64,000 bases of DNA from Marinoscillum sp040218045. Its GTDB lineage: Bacteria; Bacteroidota; Bacteroidia; Cytophagales; Cyclobacteriaceae. Each line of letters begins with the position of its first letter. The stretch's first letter is position 1. Below, piece after piece: positions 44,710 to 52,426 of this stretch. The translations under genes and the position numbers were made by a program. Below the pieces are notes generated by a model, which worked only from the letters and a program-made list of their open reading frames with translations, ran no database searches and was not told the origin of the DNA. The stretch spans positions 124,001-188,000 of the forward strand of contig JAVJQA010000001.1 in NCBI GenBank assembly GCA_040218045.1, given 5' to 3'.

Positions 44710-45483
44710 ATGGCAAAACAAAAAGGTATCGTAAAACTCGAAGGGAGTATTGGGGATCTATCCTTTTACAAAACTTCGGATGGCTTCTTAGCCAGAGAGA
44801 AAGTTGGTATCGACAAAAACAGGATCAAAAATGACCCTGCTTTTCAACGTACCCGTGAAAACGGAAGTGAGTTCGGCAGGGCCGGACGTGCAGGAAAAGT
44901 GCTGCGGACGGCATTTAAGATGTTGCTACAGAACTCTTCAGACAAGAAGGTCGTGAGCCGCCTGATGACGGAACTGATCAAAGTGTTGCAGACAGATCCG
45001 GTTAATGCCCGGGGTGAAAGAACTGTGACGCTAGGAGATCAGTCCCTTTTAACTGGCTTTGATTTCAATATCAACAGCCAATTGAGCACTGCGCTATTTG
45101 CACCATATAGCATGTCTATAGAACGTGCAACAGGTGCTGTGACCGTGAACCTGTCTGCGTTTGTTCCAGGTCAAACAATAGTTGGGCCGCAAGGGGCTAC
45201 TGATGTGAAAATCGTATCAGGTGCTGCTGCTGTTGATTTTGAACAAGGGATTTCACAAGGGTTTGTGATCAAATCGGAGGATATCCCTTTAAACAATGAG
45301 GAGCACGCAGCTATCGATTTGGTGCATGAGTTGCCCGAGAATAGTGGTGGGAGCTTGTTCCTTGTGCTTGGGCTTGAGTTTTCGCAGATTGTGAATGGGG
45401 TCAGGTATCCTCTGAAAAGTGGAGGATACAATCCCCTGACGATTGTGGCGATTGATCAGCCGGAAGCGATTCAAGAGAACTAA
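44710..45483 (+). CDS. Conserved Bacteroidota protein of unknown function, first gene of a small cassette
   Basis: 257 residues from the ATG at 44710. The opening (MAKQKGIVKLEGSIGDLSFYK, then SDGFLAREKVG, NDPAFQRTRENGSEFGRAGRAGKVLR) is a very conserved pattern I associate with an uncharacterised Bacteroidota family often seen in accessory regions. The second half is beta-rich (TGAVTVNLSAFVPGQTIV, GGSLFLVLGLEFSQIVNGVRYPL). No signal peptide, so cytoplasmic. Two small membrane proteins follow on the same strand and a strong terminator closes the set. Phage- or tailocin-related function is possible but not shown. Confidence 0.75.
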   Translation: MAKQKGIVKLEGSIGDLSFYKTSDGFLAREKVGIDKNRIKNDPAFQRTRENGSEFGRAGRAGKVLRTAFKMLLQNSSDKKVVSRLMTELIKVLQTDPVNARGERTVTLGDQSLLTGFDFNINSQLSTALFAPYSMSIERATGAVTVNLSAFVPGQTIVGPQGATDVKIVSGAAAVDFEQGISQGFVIKSEDIPLNNEEHAAIDLVHELPENSGGSLFLVLGLEFSQIVNGVRYPLKSGGYNPLTIVAIDQPEAIQEN

Positions 45484-45489
45484 AGGTTG

Positions 45490-45561
45490 ATGATGGAACA
45501 GGCCTTGTGGCAAGTAATTCAAAAATGGTATCACGGATGGGTGCATTACAACCTGTCCTAG
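45490..45561 (+). CDS. Possible 23-residue peptide in the cassette
   Basis: A short ATG frame (MMEQALWQVIQKWYHGWVHY) lies 6 bp after the preceding gene. It is rich in Trp and His and amphipathic. It may be a true micropeptide or the start of the leader for the next gene. Confidence 0.25.
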   Translation: MMEQALWQVIQKWYHGWVHYNLS

Positions 45562-45603
45562 TTGAGTACTAGCCGAGAGGCCTGTTTCACAAATTCATTA
45601 ATT

Positions 45604-45849
45604 ATGGAACATCTTGAATTATCTATCCTTCTCGGAGGAGTGCTGTCTTTACTTTTGGGAATAGTAACCTATTTTCTTCGTCAGATTCTGTCTGATTTCA
45701 AGAAGGTGGAGCAAGACCTTTCCCAAGTAAAGAAAACTACGGGAATCATTCGAACCAAATTGAAAGGAATGAGTGATTTACTGAATCAAAGGATCAACTT
45801 TCTTGACAAGAGGGTTGAACGAATTGAACATCAAATTAATAATGAATAA
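45604..45849 (+). CDS. Small membrane protein with coiled coil
   Basis: 81 residues from the ATG at 45604, chosen because the membrane helix follows at once (LSILLGGVLSLLLGIVTYFL). A C-terminal coiled coil follows (SDFKKVEQDLSQVKKTTGIIRTKL, LNQRINFLDKRVERIEHQI). The shape resembles small holin-like or hemolysin XhlA-like proteins in size only. The next gene starts 2 bp after its stop. Confidence 0.6.
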   Translation: MEHLELSILLGGVLSLLLGIVTYFLRQILSDFKKVEQDLSQVKKTTGIIRTKLKGMSDLLNQRINFLDKRVERIEHQINNE

Positions 45850-45851
45850 TC

Positions 45852-46106
45852 ATGAACAAATCCGTAAATAACCTGGGATTAAGGGAACGACTGAAAGCAC
45901 CTACGCCAAAGTTTTTCCGGATTGTCCGAAATATTGGATTGACCCTAGCAGCAGTAAGTGGTGCGGTACTGACGGCACCTGTCACGCTGCCAGCTGCTCT
46001 TGTGACTGTTGCGACCTATTTAGGAGTAGCGGGCGGCGTGTTGTCAGCTGTAAGCCAATCGACAGTAGATGAGGAGGAGTACAGTATGCAAGGCTCTTCG
46101 AAGTAA
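45852..46106 (+). CDS. Small Ala/Val-rich double-membrane-segment protein
   Basis: 84 residues: a basic N-terminus (LRERLKAPTPKFFRIVRNIG) then two hydrophobic stretches (LTLAAVSGAVLTAPVTLPAALVTV, YLGVAGGVLSAVS) and an acidic tail. It is a recurrent Bacteroidota small-protein type that I know only as hypothetical. Holin-like by shape. Last gene of the cassette that starts at 44710; a perfect terminator follows at 46167. Confidence 0.6.
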   Translation: MNKSVNNLGLRERLKAPTPKFFRIVRNIGLTLAAVSGAVLTAPVTLPAALVTVATYLGVAGGVLSAVSQSTVDEEEYSMQGSSK

Positions 46107-46166
46107 TCCATGGATAATTTGTAATGTAGTGCTATGGCTTTTTGGTGTTGATTAAGCCATGGTTGG

Positions 46167-46196
46167 AGCGGAACTTGGAAGGTTCCGCTTTTTTTT
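46167..46196 (+). terminator. Rho-independent terminator after the cassette
   Basis: AGCGGAAC (46167-46174) pairs exactly with GTTCCGCT (46182-46189), loop TTGGAAG, followed by eight T. Confidence 0.9.
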
Positions 46197-46202
46197 GGTG
46201 GT

Positions 46203-46400
46203 AGGATATAGTTTATAGTCGATAGTCCATAGCTGTAGTTGTCGGGCAGTGGCAGTAATCAGTAGTCAGTGGTCAGTAGTGGGAGTCGATAGTTGATAGT
46301 CAATAGTCCATAGTCGATAGTGCATTGTTGGGAGTGATAGTTGCGGGTCTGCCAGAAGACAGTAGTCAGTGAGCGGTAATAGGTATTCGGTGGTGAGTTG
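46203..46400. repeat. GATAGTC-type heptamer array, upstream copy
   Basis: Units TATAGTC, GATAGTC, CATAG at about 46213, then GATAGTT, GATAGTC, AATAGTC, CATAGTC, GATAGTG at about 46287-46325, interrupted by AATCAGT/AGTCAGT units at about 46256-46285. It ends at about 46340 with GATAGTTGCGGGTCTGCCAG, which recurs at the end of the next array (46568). Confidence 0.85.
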
Positions 46401-46504
46401 TGACTATTTGAACTACTGTGGTGAAATAATAATTCCGACACATCAAATCAAACTACTTTTTGAATAACTGTTTTTAGGTGAACAAGTAGGAAATTCGATT
46501 ATAG

Positions 46505-46590
46505 TAATTGGTAGTTAGTGGTGCGTGTCGATAGTGGGGAAGTCGATAGTCCATAGTCGGGAGTCGATAGTTGGGGGTCTGCCAGGAGAA
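46505..46590. repeat. GATAGTC-type heptamer array ending at the MauE gene leader
   Basis: GATAGT, GATAGTC, CATAGTC, GGGAGTC, GATAGTT in register, then GGGGGTCTGCCAGGAGAAG, a near copy of the motif at 46348. The array ends about 50 bp before the MauE-like start at 46634, so it lies in that gene's leader. Confidence 0.8.
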
Positions 46591-46633
46591 GAAACCATTG
46601 AGCAGGGAACAAGAGATTGAAATTGAAAAAAAA

Positions 46634-47077
46634 ATGAAGAGATGGCGACATATACAATCGAGTAAAGAGCAAGTAGGGCAGGTTGTCGCCGGATTACTGG
46701 TTTTACTGTTTGTTTATACGGCTGTGAGCAAGTTGATTGACTGGGAGGCTTTTAAATACCAAATGTCCAGTCAGCCTTTGCCATCCTTTTTATCTGACTT
46801 GCTGATTTGGGTCCTTCCAACTGTGGAGCTAGCTGCTGCGGGTTGCCTGATGGTAAAAAGCATGAGGATGATTGGCATGGTGCTGTCTTTTATGCTTATG
46901 CTCTGCTTTACAGTGTATGTGGGACTGGCTGTAAGTGGCGTGTTTGGAGAAGTACCGTGCTCATGCGGTGGAGTGCTACAAAGCTTAGGTTGGGGTGAGC
47001 ACCTCGCCTTCAATTTGGTGTTTTTGGCAATAGCCGGAGTGGGGTGGTGGTCAGTAGTCCGAGTCGATAGTCGATAG
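46634..47077 (+). CDS. MauE/DoxX-like membrane protein
   Basis: 147 residues from the ATG at 46634; a TTG at 46571 would add 21 residues, partly encoded by heptamer repeat, and is less likely. Four membrane segments (VVAGLLVLLFVYTAVSKLIDW, LLIWVLPTVELAAAGCLMV, MIGMVLSFMLMLCFTVYVGL, HLAFNLVFLAIAGVGWW) and a cysteine motif VPCSCGGVLQSLGW match the MauE family, which passes reducing power or helps disulfide chemistry across the membrane. It lies 217 bp before the DUF6520-like peptide gene; a TlpA-type thioredoxin gene lies 5 kb on. The C-terminal residues (VVRVDSR) and the stop are read from the start of the downstream heptamer array. Confidence 0.85.
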   Translation: MKRWRHIQSSKEQVGQVVAGLLVLLFVYTAVSKLIDWEAFKYQMSSQPLPSFLSDLLIWVLPTVELAAAGCLMVKSMRMIGMVLSFMLMLCFTVYVGLAVSGVFGEVPCSCGGVLQSLGWGEHLAFNLVFLAIAGVGWWSVVRVDSR

Positions 47078-47117
47078 TCGATAGTCGATAGTCCATAGTC
47101 CATAGTCCATAGTCGGG
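47053..47117. repeat. Regular GATAGTC/CATAGTC heptamer array
   Basis: Four GATAGTC units followed by three CATAGTC units in perfect 7-bp register, overlapping the last codons and stop of the MauE-like gene. The cleanest of the arrays. The antisense frame over it is only repeat translation. Confidence 0.9.
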
Positions 47118-47206
47118 GAGATAAGTATGTGGAGGTCATATTCGGGAGTAGTCTTTGGCTTTTGGGTGGGGGATTGGACTTATCAAGACGAATGTAAAAC
47201 ACGAAA

Positions 47207-47229
47207 CGGAACACTCCGGGAGTGATCCG
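47207..47229 (+). terminator. Hairpin between the MauE-like and DUF6520-like genes
   Basis: CGGA-A-CACTC-CGG-GAGTG-A-TCCG forms a strong stem, without a T-run. It may be a processing or attenuation hairpin in the leader of the small peptide gene, 66 bp upstream of its start. Confidence 0.45.
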
Positions 47230-47294
47230 CTTCAGGTGTGGTCATCTACCGAAGTGATGACGCATAATCATTTTATAACTCTAATTGTAAAATT

Positions 47295-47588
47295 ATGAAA
47301 AAGTTAGTTAAAAAGTTGCCCGTAGTGGCATTTGTATTTGCTCTTGTAGCGGCGTTTGCCTTTAACATGCCAAAGATTGCTGAAGCAGATGAACTGCACT
47401 GGTTTGATGTTGGGCCGGCAGGTGTGATCGGAGATCCGCTGGAATCTGAACCCACATGTATCGGCGATACTAATTATTGTGCTGTGGGGCTCAATGATTC
47501 ACAGGTGGATGATATGACCGGTGAGCCAATCAATCCATCGGTAACCCAGTACAATCAGAATGAAATCAGCTTGAGGAAGAAGCTGTAA
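47295..47588 (+). CDS. DUF6520-like small exported protein with cysteine pair
   Basis: 97 residues. A signal peptide (VKKLPVVAFVFALVAAFAFNMP) is followed by a short mature part whose only two cysteines lie close together (EPTCIGDTNYCAVGLND), with a Trp (LHWFDVGPAG) nearby. Small exported proteins with this plan in Bacteroidota are annotated DUF6520 or NVEALA-like; the role is not established. The neighbours (MauE-like, TlpA-like with CGTC, SusC/SusD) suggest that it is an oxidised secreted peptide. A bidirectional terminator follows at once, and the SusCD genes point towards it from the other side. Confidence 0.7.
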   Translation: MKKLVKKLPVVAFVFALVAAFAFNMPKIAEADELHWFDVGPAGVIGDPLESEPTCIGDTNYCAVGLNDSQVDDMTGEPINPSVTQYNQNEISLRKKL

Positions 47589-47595
47589 CAGAATG

Positions 47596-47622
47596 AAGCC
47601 GGAGGATTGCTCCGGCTTTTAT
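47596..47622. terminator. Rho-independent terminator between DUF6520-like and susD genes
   Basis: AGCCGGAG (47597-47604) pairs with CTCCGGCT (47610-47617), loop GATTG, then TTTTATTT. It sits between convergent stops (47588 and 47624) and can serve both. Confidence 0.9.
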
Positions 47623-47623
47623 T

Positions 47624-48961
47624 TCAATATAAGTTTTGCTCAATTCCGGATAATGAAATGACATCATCCGGTATCGGAAATGCATACCTGGGGCTATTAG
47701 AGAGGAGTTGATACTCATTTCCATTCAGGGTTCTTTCTAAAATAGTGGCGTGCTCACTTTCCAGGTTTAACCGCTTCAAATCCATCCAGCGGATACCTCT
47801 AAACAGTAATGATTTACGACGCTCCAGAAGTATTTCTTCCAATACCTCACCTGAACGGGTATATGGTTCAAATGAACCTGTTGTCCACCTTGTCACCAAG
47901 AGTTCGTTTAAAGTGGTCAATGCGGCGACCTGGTTTTGCGAACGTGCCTGGCATTCAGCCTTGATCAAGTACATTTCATCTGTAGCCAGTCCAGCAAATA
48001 AGGTAATATTGGCATCGTATGAGCCTCTGAAATGTATAAGATCCTGGTCTTCCCGGAAGAATAGTTTTTTTCTCAAATCACCGGAATCATACTTGTCATA
48101 GAGCTCCGAGCTGATCTTTATATACTGAGAAAACGGGTATAAAGTAGTATGGAAAATCACTTCTTCATTTAACTGCTCAAATGGGTACGACCTGTCCGTG
48201 TCAAGCATGTTGAAATCCAATAATGCTGACTGAATATCCAGTGCTGCTTCCGCATGCTTTTCTGCTTCTTCGAAGTTGCTCATCTGTAAATAGACTCTTG
48301 CCAGCAATCCATGCGCTGCGGCTAGTCCCGGTCGTGTTTTAATAACCGGCACTTCGGGAAGTAAGCTCAAAGACTCCAGCAGGTCGTTCACTATCTGTTC
48401 GTAGGTTTCTTGCAGTGAGGCACGCGTAGAGGTTATATTGATGTCTGATTCCAGACGCAGGGGAATTCCTAAATTGACATTGGCGGACTCATGGTTGTAT
48501 TGTCTACAAAATACCTGCGTGAGATGATAGAACATCCAACTACGGTAAAACAATGCCCTTCCCCTGATGTGGTTCCAGTCGGCCTGTTGCCCGCGAGACG
48601 GGTCTATTTTCTTCAACCCTTCCAAAACAATGTTTGTGACCAATACTGCTGCATAGGGGGTGTTCCAGTTGTAGTTGGTGTTGCCTTCATAGATGTCATC
48701 TGCCCATACGTAGGCATTTTTTTCATAAGGGTAGGCCAGGGAATTCCAGTCTTCCGAGGTGAGATAGAGGTTGTCAGCTGCCAGCATGCCGAGCATTGGA
48801 GTGGTGTATAGCATGATGTCTGAATTGTCCATTAAGGCGGCCAGGTCTGACAGTGTCTGCGGAACCACTACTGATTTGTTTTGTTTGATATCAAGCCAGT
48901 CTTCAGCACATGAGGTCATGGTGAAGAGTAGAATGATGTATGTGATTTTTATTGATTTCAT
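47624..48961 (-). CDS. SusD/RagB family lipoprotein
   Basis: 445 residues from the ATG at 48961; an upstream in-frame ATG adds 12 residues before the signal peptide. Lipobox FTMTSC followed by AEDWLDIKQNK, a classical RagB/SusD start. TPR-like helices (TKAECQAR-like LIKAECQARSQNQVAALTTLNELL) and the C-terminal ILLERRKSLLFRGIRWMDLKRL motif are present, with a final FPIPDDVISL. It is the lid partner of the SusC encoded 87 bp upstream. Its end faces the DUF6520-like gene. The substrate is unknown. Confidence 0.95.
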   Translation of the reverse strand: MKSIKITYIILLFTMTSCAEDWLDIKQNKSVVVPQTLSDLAALMDNSDIMLYTTPMLGMLAADNLYLTSEDWNSLAYPYEKNAYVWADDIYEGNTNYNWNTPYAAVLVTNIVLEGLKKIDPSRGQQADWNHIRGRALFYRSWMFYHLTQVFCRQYNHESANVNLGIPLRLESDINITSTRASLQETYEQIVNDLLESLSLLPEVPVIKTRPGLAAAHGLLARVYLQMSNFEEAEKHAEAALDIQSALLDFNMLDTDRSYPFEQLNEEVIFHTTLYPFSQYIKISSELYDKYDSGDLRKKLFFREDQDLIHFRGSYDANITLFAGLATDEMYLIKAECQARSQNQVAALTTLNELLVTRWTTGSFEPYTRSGEVLEEILLERRKSLLFRGIRWMDLKRLNLESEHATILERTLNGNEYQLLSNSPRYAFPIPDDVISLSGIEQNLY

Positions 48962-49013
48962 AACTTTAGTATTTGTTAGTAAATATATATTGTTCATTAG
49001 GGCCTCACCCCAG

Positions 49014-49033
49014 CCCTCTCCATTAGGAGAGGG
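49014..49033. repeat. CCCTCTCC/GGAGAGGG hairpin between susC and susD
   Basis: CCCTCTCC (49014-49021) and GGAGAGGG (49026-49033), loop ATTA, preceded by GGCCTCACCCCAG. Nearly the same element (GGCCTCACCCCCAG, stem CCCCTCTC) is at 54142-54176. In this place it could tune the susC:susD transcript ratio. Confidence 0.8.
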
Positions 49034-49048
49034 AGCAGTAAGGTTATT

Positions 49049-52000
49049 TTAAAAAGCAGCATTGAGGCCGACGGAGTAGGTTCTTGGTGTTCGATAAGAG
49101 GCATTGGGATAATCCGGATCGAGACCCGACTTGCTGGCTTGCCATAGTATGCCCAGATTTCTGGCATAGAGGAATATCCTAAGCTCCTTTATAGGTAGCC
49201 AGGGTTGATCTGTTTTGCTCATGGAATAGCTCAGGTTGATGTCTTCAAAGCGTATGTGATCGCCCTTTTCTACGAGTATTTCTGAGGCATTGTAGATGTA
49301 ATCACGGTATGAGTCGGCTTCTTCCGGCATGGAGGGTATGTCTGTAAAGGCTTCGTCCCCATGCTGCATCCACCGATCCAAGAAATCTCTGTGCATCTGG
49401 CTGCTACGGAACAGGTTGTAATAATTTACCCCGGATCTCCTGAAATAGTACCCGGACTTCCAGCTGACATTGAAGCTAAGTGACCAATTTTGCCAAGACA
49501 GGTTATTGCGAACTGATCCGAAGAGGGGCGCTACACTGCTACCGTGATAGACCAAGCTGTCGAAGGTCAAGGACTGAACATATTCGCGGTAATCTTTCAC
49601 TAATTCACCATCAACATTGACTAAGGGATCTCCATTATCGGGATTGAGTCCCCGCCATGGGAGGCTGTAAAGGCCATCAATAGGTTTGTTTTTCTGCGGA
49701 AGTACGGAGCTGTTGATGACGAGTCCTGCCTGAATGAGGCTGTTGGAGATGGACTCGTCGCTGAATTCCAGAATTTTATTTTTGGCATAGCTTACGAAGA
49801 TATTTGTGGTCCATTTGAGGCTTTGGTCGATATTGACAGAGGTGAGCTGAAAATCGAAACCACTGGTGAGTGTTTCTGCATAGTTTACTCTGTTGACGCT
49901 AAGTGATGCACCTGTGGTTGGATCAACGGGCCTTTCTCCGATGATGTCCGAGCCATGTTTGATAAAGTATTCGAAGGAACCGGAGATCCTGTCCCGATGT
50001 GAGGCAAAGTCTACGCCTGCGTTCATGATGCTGACTTTCTCCCAGCGCAGCTGGGGGTTTCCAGGCGTCCTTAAGGAGAGCTTTGACAATCCTGAGAACC
50101 AATCTGTGGAGTAGGCTGCTGTAGGGAAGGCAGTGACTGACTTATTGATATTGCCATTGTAGCCATAAGTGGTTCTAAGCCTCAGGTATGAGAGCATCGG
50201 CATGCTAAAGAATGCTTCGTCGGAAATAGTCCAGCTGGCGCCAAGGGACCACAGCGGTACCCCTTTCTGGTTGGTTTTGACTCCAAACAGGTTAGAAGCA
50301 TCATAGCGAGTACTTCCGGAAAGGGTGTAGCGATTTTTGAACGTATAAGAGGCATTTGCAAAATAGGACAAATACCTGTCCGTATACTCACTCAGGTAGG
50401 AGGAAGGCTGTGGGATATAGGCCGTGCCCCTGGGCAAGACGGGGTACCTGGTGCTATAGTCTAACCTCCCGGAGTAGGTCAGTATGTCCGGGTCGTATCC
50501 ATAAAGCTGTGATCCCTGCGTATGGGCATTTACCTGCCTGACTTCCATGCCGGCAAGTGCGGACACTGTGTGCTGCGAACCAAACTTGCGGTTGTAGCTG
50601 CCCTGTACCCTTGCCGAATGGGCCTGCTGCTCTGTGAGGCGGTTTGTCAGGATATCGCCGTAGGGAAATATCCGGGTACCGTCCTGCTGTGTAAATCGAT
50701 TTACAAGATTCCTGACATAGTAGCTGTCTTTATCTCTCAGGTTTTCAAAGCTGGTAGCCATGTATTGAAATTGGTATTTCAGGTTCAGCTGCCAGTGGCT
50801 GGAGATGTCATAGCTAATACCCGGATCGATCCTGTACTCGCGAGTGGTGGTTTCATAATTGTTAAGTTGCGCTTCCTGGAGGGGTCTGTAATTCCAGTCG
50901 AGCAGTCCATTTTCAGCAGTCTCATTTATGTAATCCGACCGCAGGGTGTTCGTTACTTCCATCCAGTTGCCGGATTGATCAGCGAACCGGTTATAGGGTA
51001 GGTCGGTGCCAATATCCCCCCATTGGATGCCATTGTTTTCCTGGTCTTGTAAGGTTAAGTTGATGCCCAGGGACAGTTGTAATGGTTTGACAGGTGAAAG
51101 GGTATTATTAGCAATGAGGGTGATTCGCTGAAGCTGGTCCCCGTCAATGTTTGAAAGGTTTTTATCAAAACCGGTGGAGACGTAGTGTTGTGACTTGTCG
51201 GTGCCCCCAGAAATATTGATGGCGTGCTGCTGCTTGAGGCTTTTTTGGTAAAAGTATTTTTCTACTTCTTCCCGCACGTCGTTTTGTCCGAGTAGTGCTA
51301 ATCGGGCTTCCAGCTCGTCGGACGAAATGAACCCATCGCGCTGCTGGATGAGCAATTCGACTACCGGGGATAGTGCGGGGTGGGAAGGGCTGTTTTCCGA
51401 ACTGGCATAGTAGCCACGGCTAAATAGCTCTCTTTCAAGCTCAATGAATTGAGGTGAAGGAATGAAGTCGGGTGCATAGTGAATGTTCGGCTGCTCTCCG
51501 AGTGTGACATTGCTATTGAGGGATACGGAAAGCGGCTGGTTTTTGTCCCCGCTTTTCAAGGTGATGACTATGACGCCATTAGCTGCCCTGGCTCCCCAGA
51601 TGGATGCTGCAGCAGCATCTTTGAGGACGGTGATGCTTTCCACATCATTGGGGTTGATGCTGTTTAGGTCTCCTTCATAGGGGAAGCTGTTGACCACAAT
51701 GAGGGGGCTATTGTCGGATTCTATGCTGTTGACGCCCCTGATCCTCAGGTTTCGGTGGTCCATCCCCAGGGACTTGCCGGCATCTCTCTTGTCGAATAGA
51801 AGTCCCGGTGTGACACTCTCCAGCCGTGAAATGATATCAGTGCCAGTAGACCGCTGAATGAGTTGCTGGTCTACCTGAGTAAATGATCCGGTAGCCCGCT
51901 CTGCAGGGAGCTGCTGGTAACCTGTGGAGTAGACCTCTACGGCGTTCAATTGCTGCAGGTCTTCCTCCATGACCAAGTCAAGGGTGGTCTGTCCTGCTAC

Positions 52001-52255
52001 CGAGACTTCTTCTGTTTTATAGCCGATAAAGGAAAAGGTCAGGGTGGCGTCTTCCGAAGAGACGGTGATCCTGTAGTTTCCGTCGATATCGGTGATCACC
52101 CCATTGGCGGTGCCTTTTTCTACGATGTTGACACCAGGTATGGGTTGGCCTTCAGGGCTTGTGATGGTGCCAGTGATGCTAGCCTGCTGGGCAAAAAGCA
52201 CGTTTGCAAATGCGAATGTGATGGTAAAGGTTAATAATGGTAAGTAATGTTTCAT
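49049..52255 (-). CDS. SusC/RagA family TonB-linked outer membrane transporter
   Basis: 1068 residues. Signal peptide (ITFAFANVLFAQ), carboxypeptidase-regulatory-like domain at about 25-100 (ITGTITSPEGQPIPGVNIVEKGT, GVITDIDGNYRI), plug from about 110 (VDQQLIQRSTGTDIISRLESVTPGLLF, LRIRGVNSIESDNSPLIVVNSFPYEG, VLKDAAAASIWGARAANGVI), barrel with C-terminal YSVGLNAAF. No STN domain, unlike the transporter at 972, so it is not expected to signal through a FecR protein. The ATG is abutted directly by a heptamer array (CCTAAAA type), which replaces a normal ribosome site. Confidence 0.95.
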   Translation of the reverse strand: MKHYLPLLTFTITFAFANVLFAQQASITGTITSPEGQPIPGVNIVEKGTANGVITDIDGNYRITVSSEDATLTFSFIGYKTEEVSVAGQTTLDLVMEEDLQQLNAVEVYSTGYQQLPAERATGSFTQVDQQLIQRSTGTDIISRLESVTPGLLFDKRDAGKSLGMDHRNLRIRGVNSIESDNSPLIVVNSFPYEGDLNSINPNDVESITVLKDAAAASIWGARAANGVIVITLKSGDKNQPLSVSLNSNVTLGEQPNIHYAPDFIPSPQFIELERELFSRGYYASSENSPSHPALSPVVELLIQQRDGFISSDELEARLALLGQNDVREEVEKYFYQKSLKQQHAINISGGTDKSQHYVSTGFDKNLSNIDGDQLQRITLIANNTLSPVKPLQLSLGINLTLQDQENNGIQWGDIGTDLPYNRFADQSGNWMEVTNTLRSDYINETAENGLLDWNYRPLQEAQLNNYETTTREYRIDPGISYDISSHWQLNLKYQFQYMATSFENLRDKDSYYVRNLVNRFTQQDGTRIFPYGDILTNRLTEQQAHSARVQGSYNRKFGSQHTVSALAGMEVRQVNAHTQGSQLYGYDPDILTYSGRLDYSTRYPVLPRGTAYIPQPSSYLSEYTDRYLSYFANASYTFKNRYTLSGSTRYDASNLFGVKTNQKGVPLWSLGASWTISDEAFFSMPMLSYLRLRTTYGYNGNINKSVTAFPTAAYSTDWFSGLSKLSLRTPGNPQLRWEKVSIMNAGVDFASHRDRISGSFEYFIKHGSDIIGERPVDPTTGASLSVNRVNYAETLTSGFDFQLTSVNIDQSLKWTTNIFVSYAKNKILEFSDESISNSLIQAGLVINSSVLPQKNKPIDGLYSLPWRGLNPDNGDPLVNVDGELVKDYREYVQSLTFDSLVYHGSSVAPLFGSVRNNLSWQNWSLSFNVSWKSGYYFRRSGVNYYNLFRSSQMHRDFLDRWMQHGDEAFTDIPSMPEEADSYRDYIYNASEILVEKGDHIRFEDINLSYSMSKTDQPWLPIKELRIFLYARNLGILWQASKSGLDPDYPNASYRTPRTYSVGLNAAF

Positions 52256-52420
52256 GGTTTTTATTGGTTTAGGTTTTAGGTTTTGGGTTTTAGGTTTTAT
52301 GTTTTATGTTTTAGGTTTTGGGTTTTGGGTTTTAAGTTGGATAGCTGATAGTCCACAGACCATAGTCGGGAGTCCATAGCTGATAGTCCACAGTCGATAG
52401 CTGGTATTCGGTCATTCATG
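52256..52420. repeat. TTTTAGG/TTTTGGG heptamer array in the susC leader, plus GATAGTC-type units
   Basis: On the plus strand, from 52267, units read TTTAGG, TTTTAGG, TTTTGGG, TTTTAGG, TTTTATG, TTTTATG, TTTTAGG, TTTTGGG, TTTTGGG, TTTTAAG in strict 7-bp register. In the susC message this gives a leader of CCTAAAA/CCCAAAA units ending AAAACCATG at the start codon. Units of the other type (GATAGTC, CACAGAC, CATAGTC) follow at 52345-52408, up to the 3' end of the tlpA-like gene. Confidence 0.9.
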
Positions 52421-52426
52421 GGTTTG

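Noticed and set aside
43290..47117. Regular short repeats considered as a CRISPR array
   Set aside because: Units are 7 bp in direct contact with no unique spacers; CRISPR repeats are 23-50 bp with spacers.
46771..47214. Minus-strand frame with TMDYGLSTIDYRLST-like peptide
   Set aside because: It is the translation of the GATAGTC heptamer array and antisense of the MauE-like gene.
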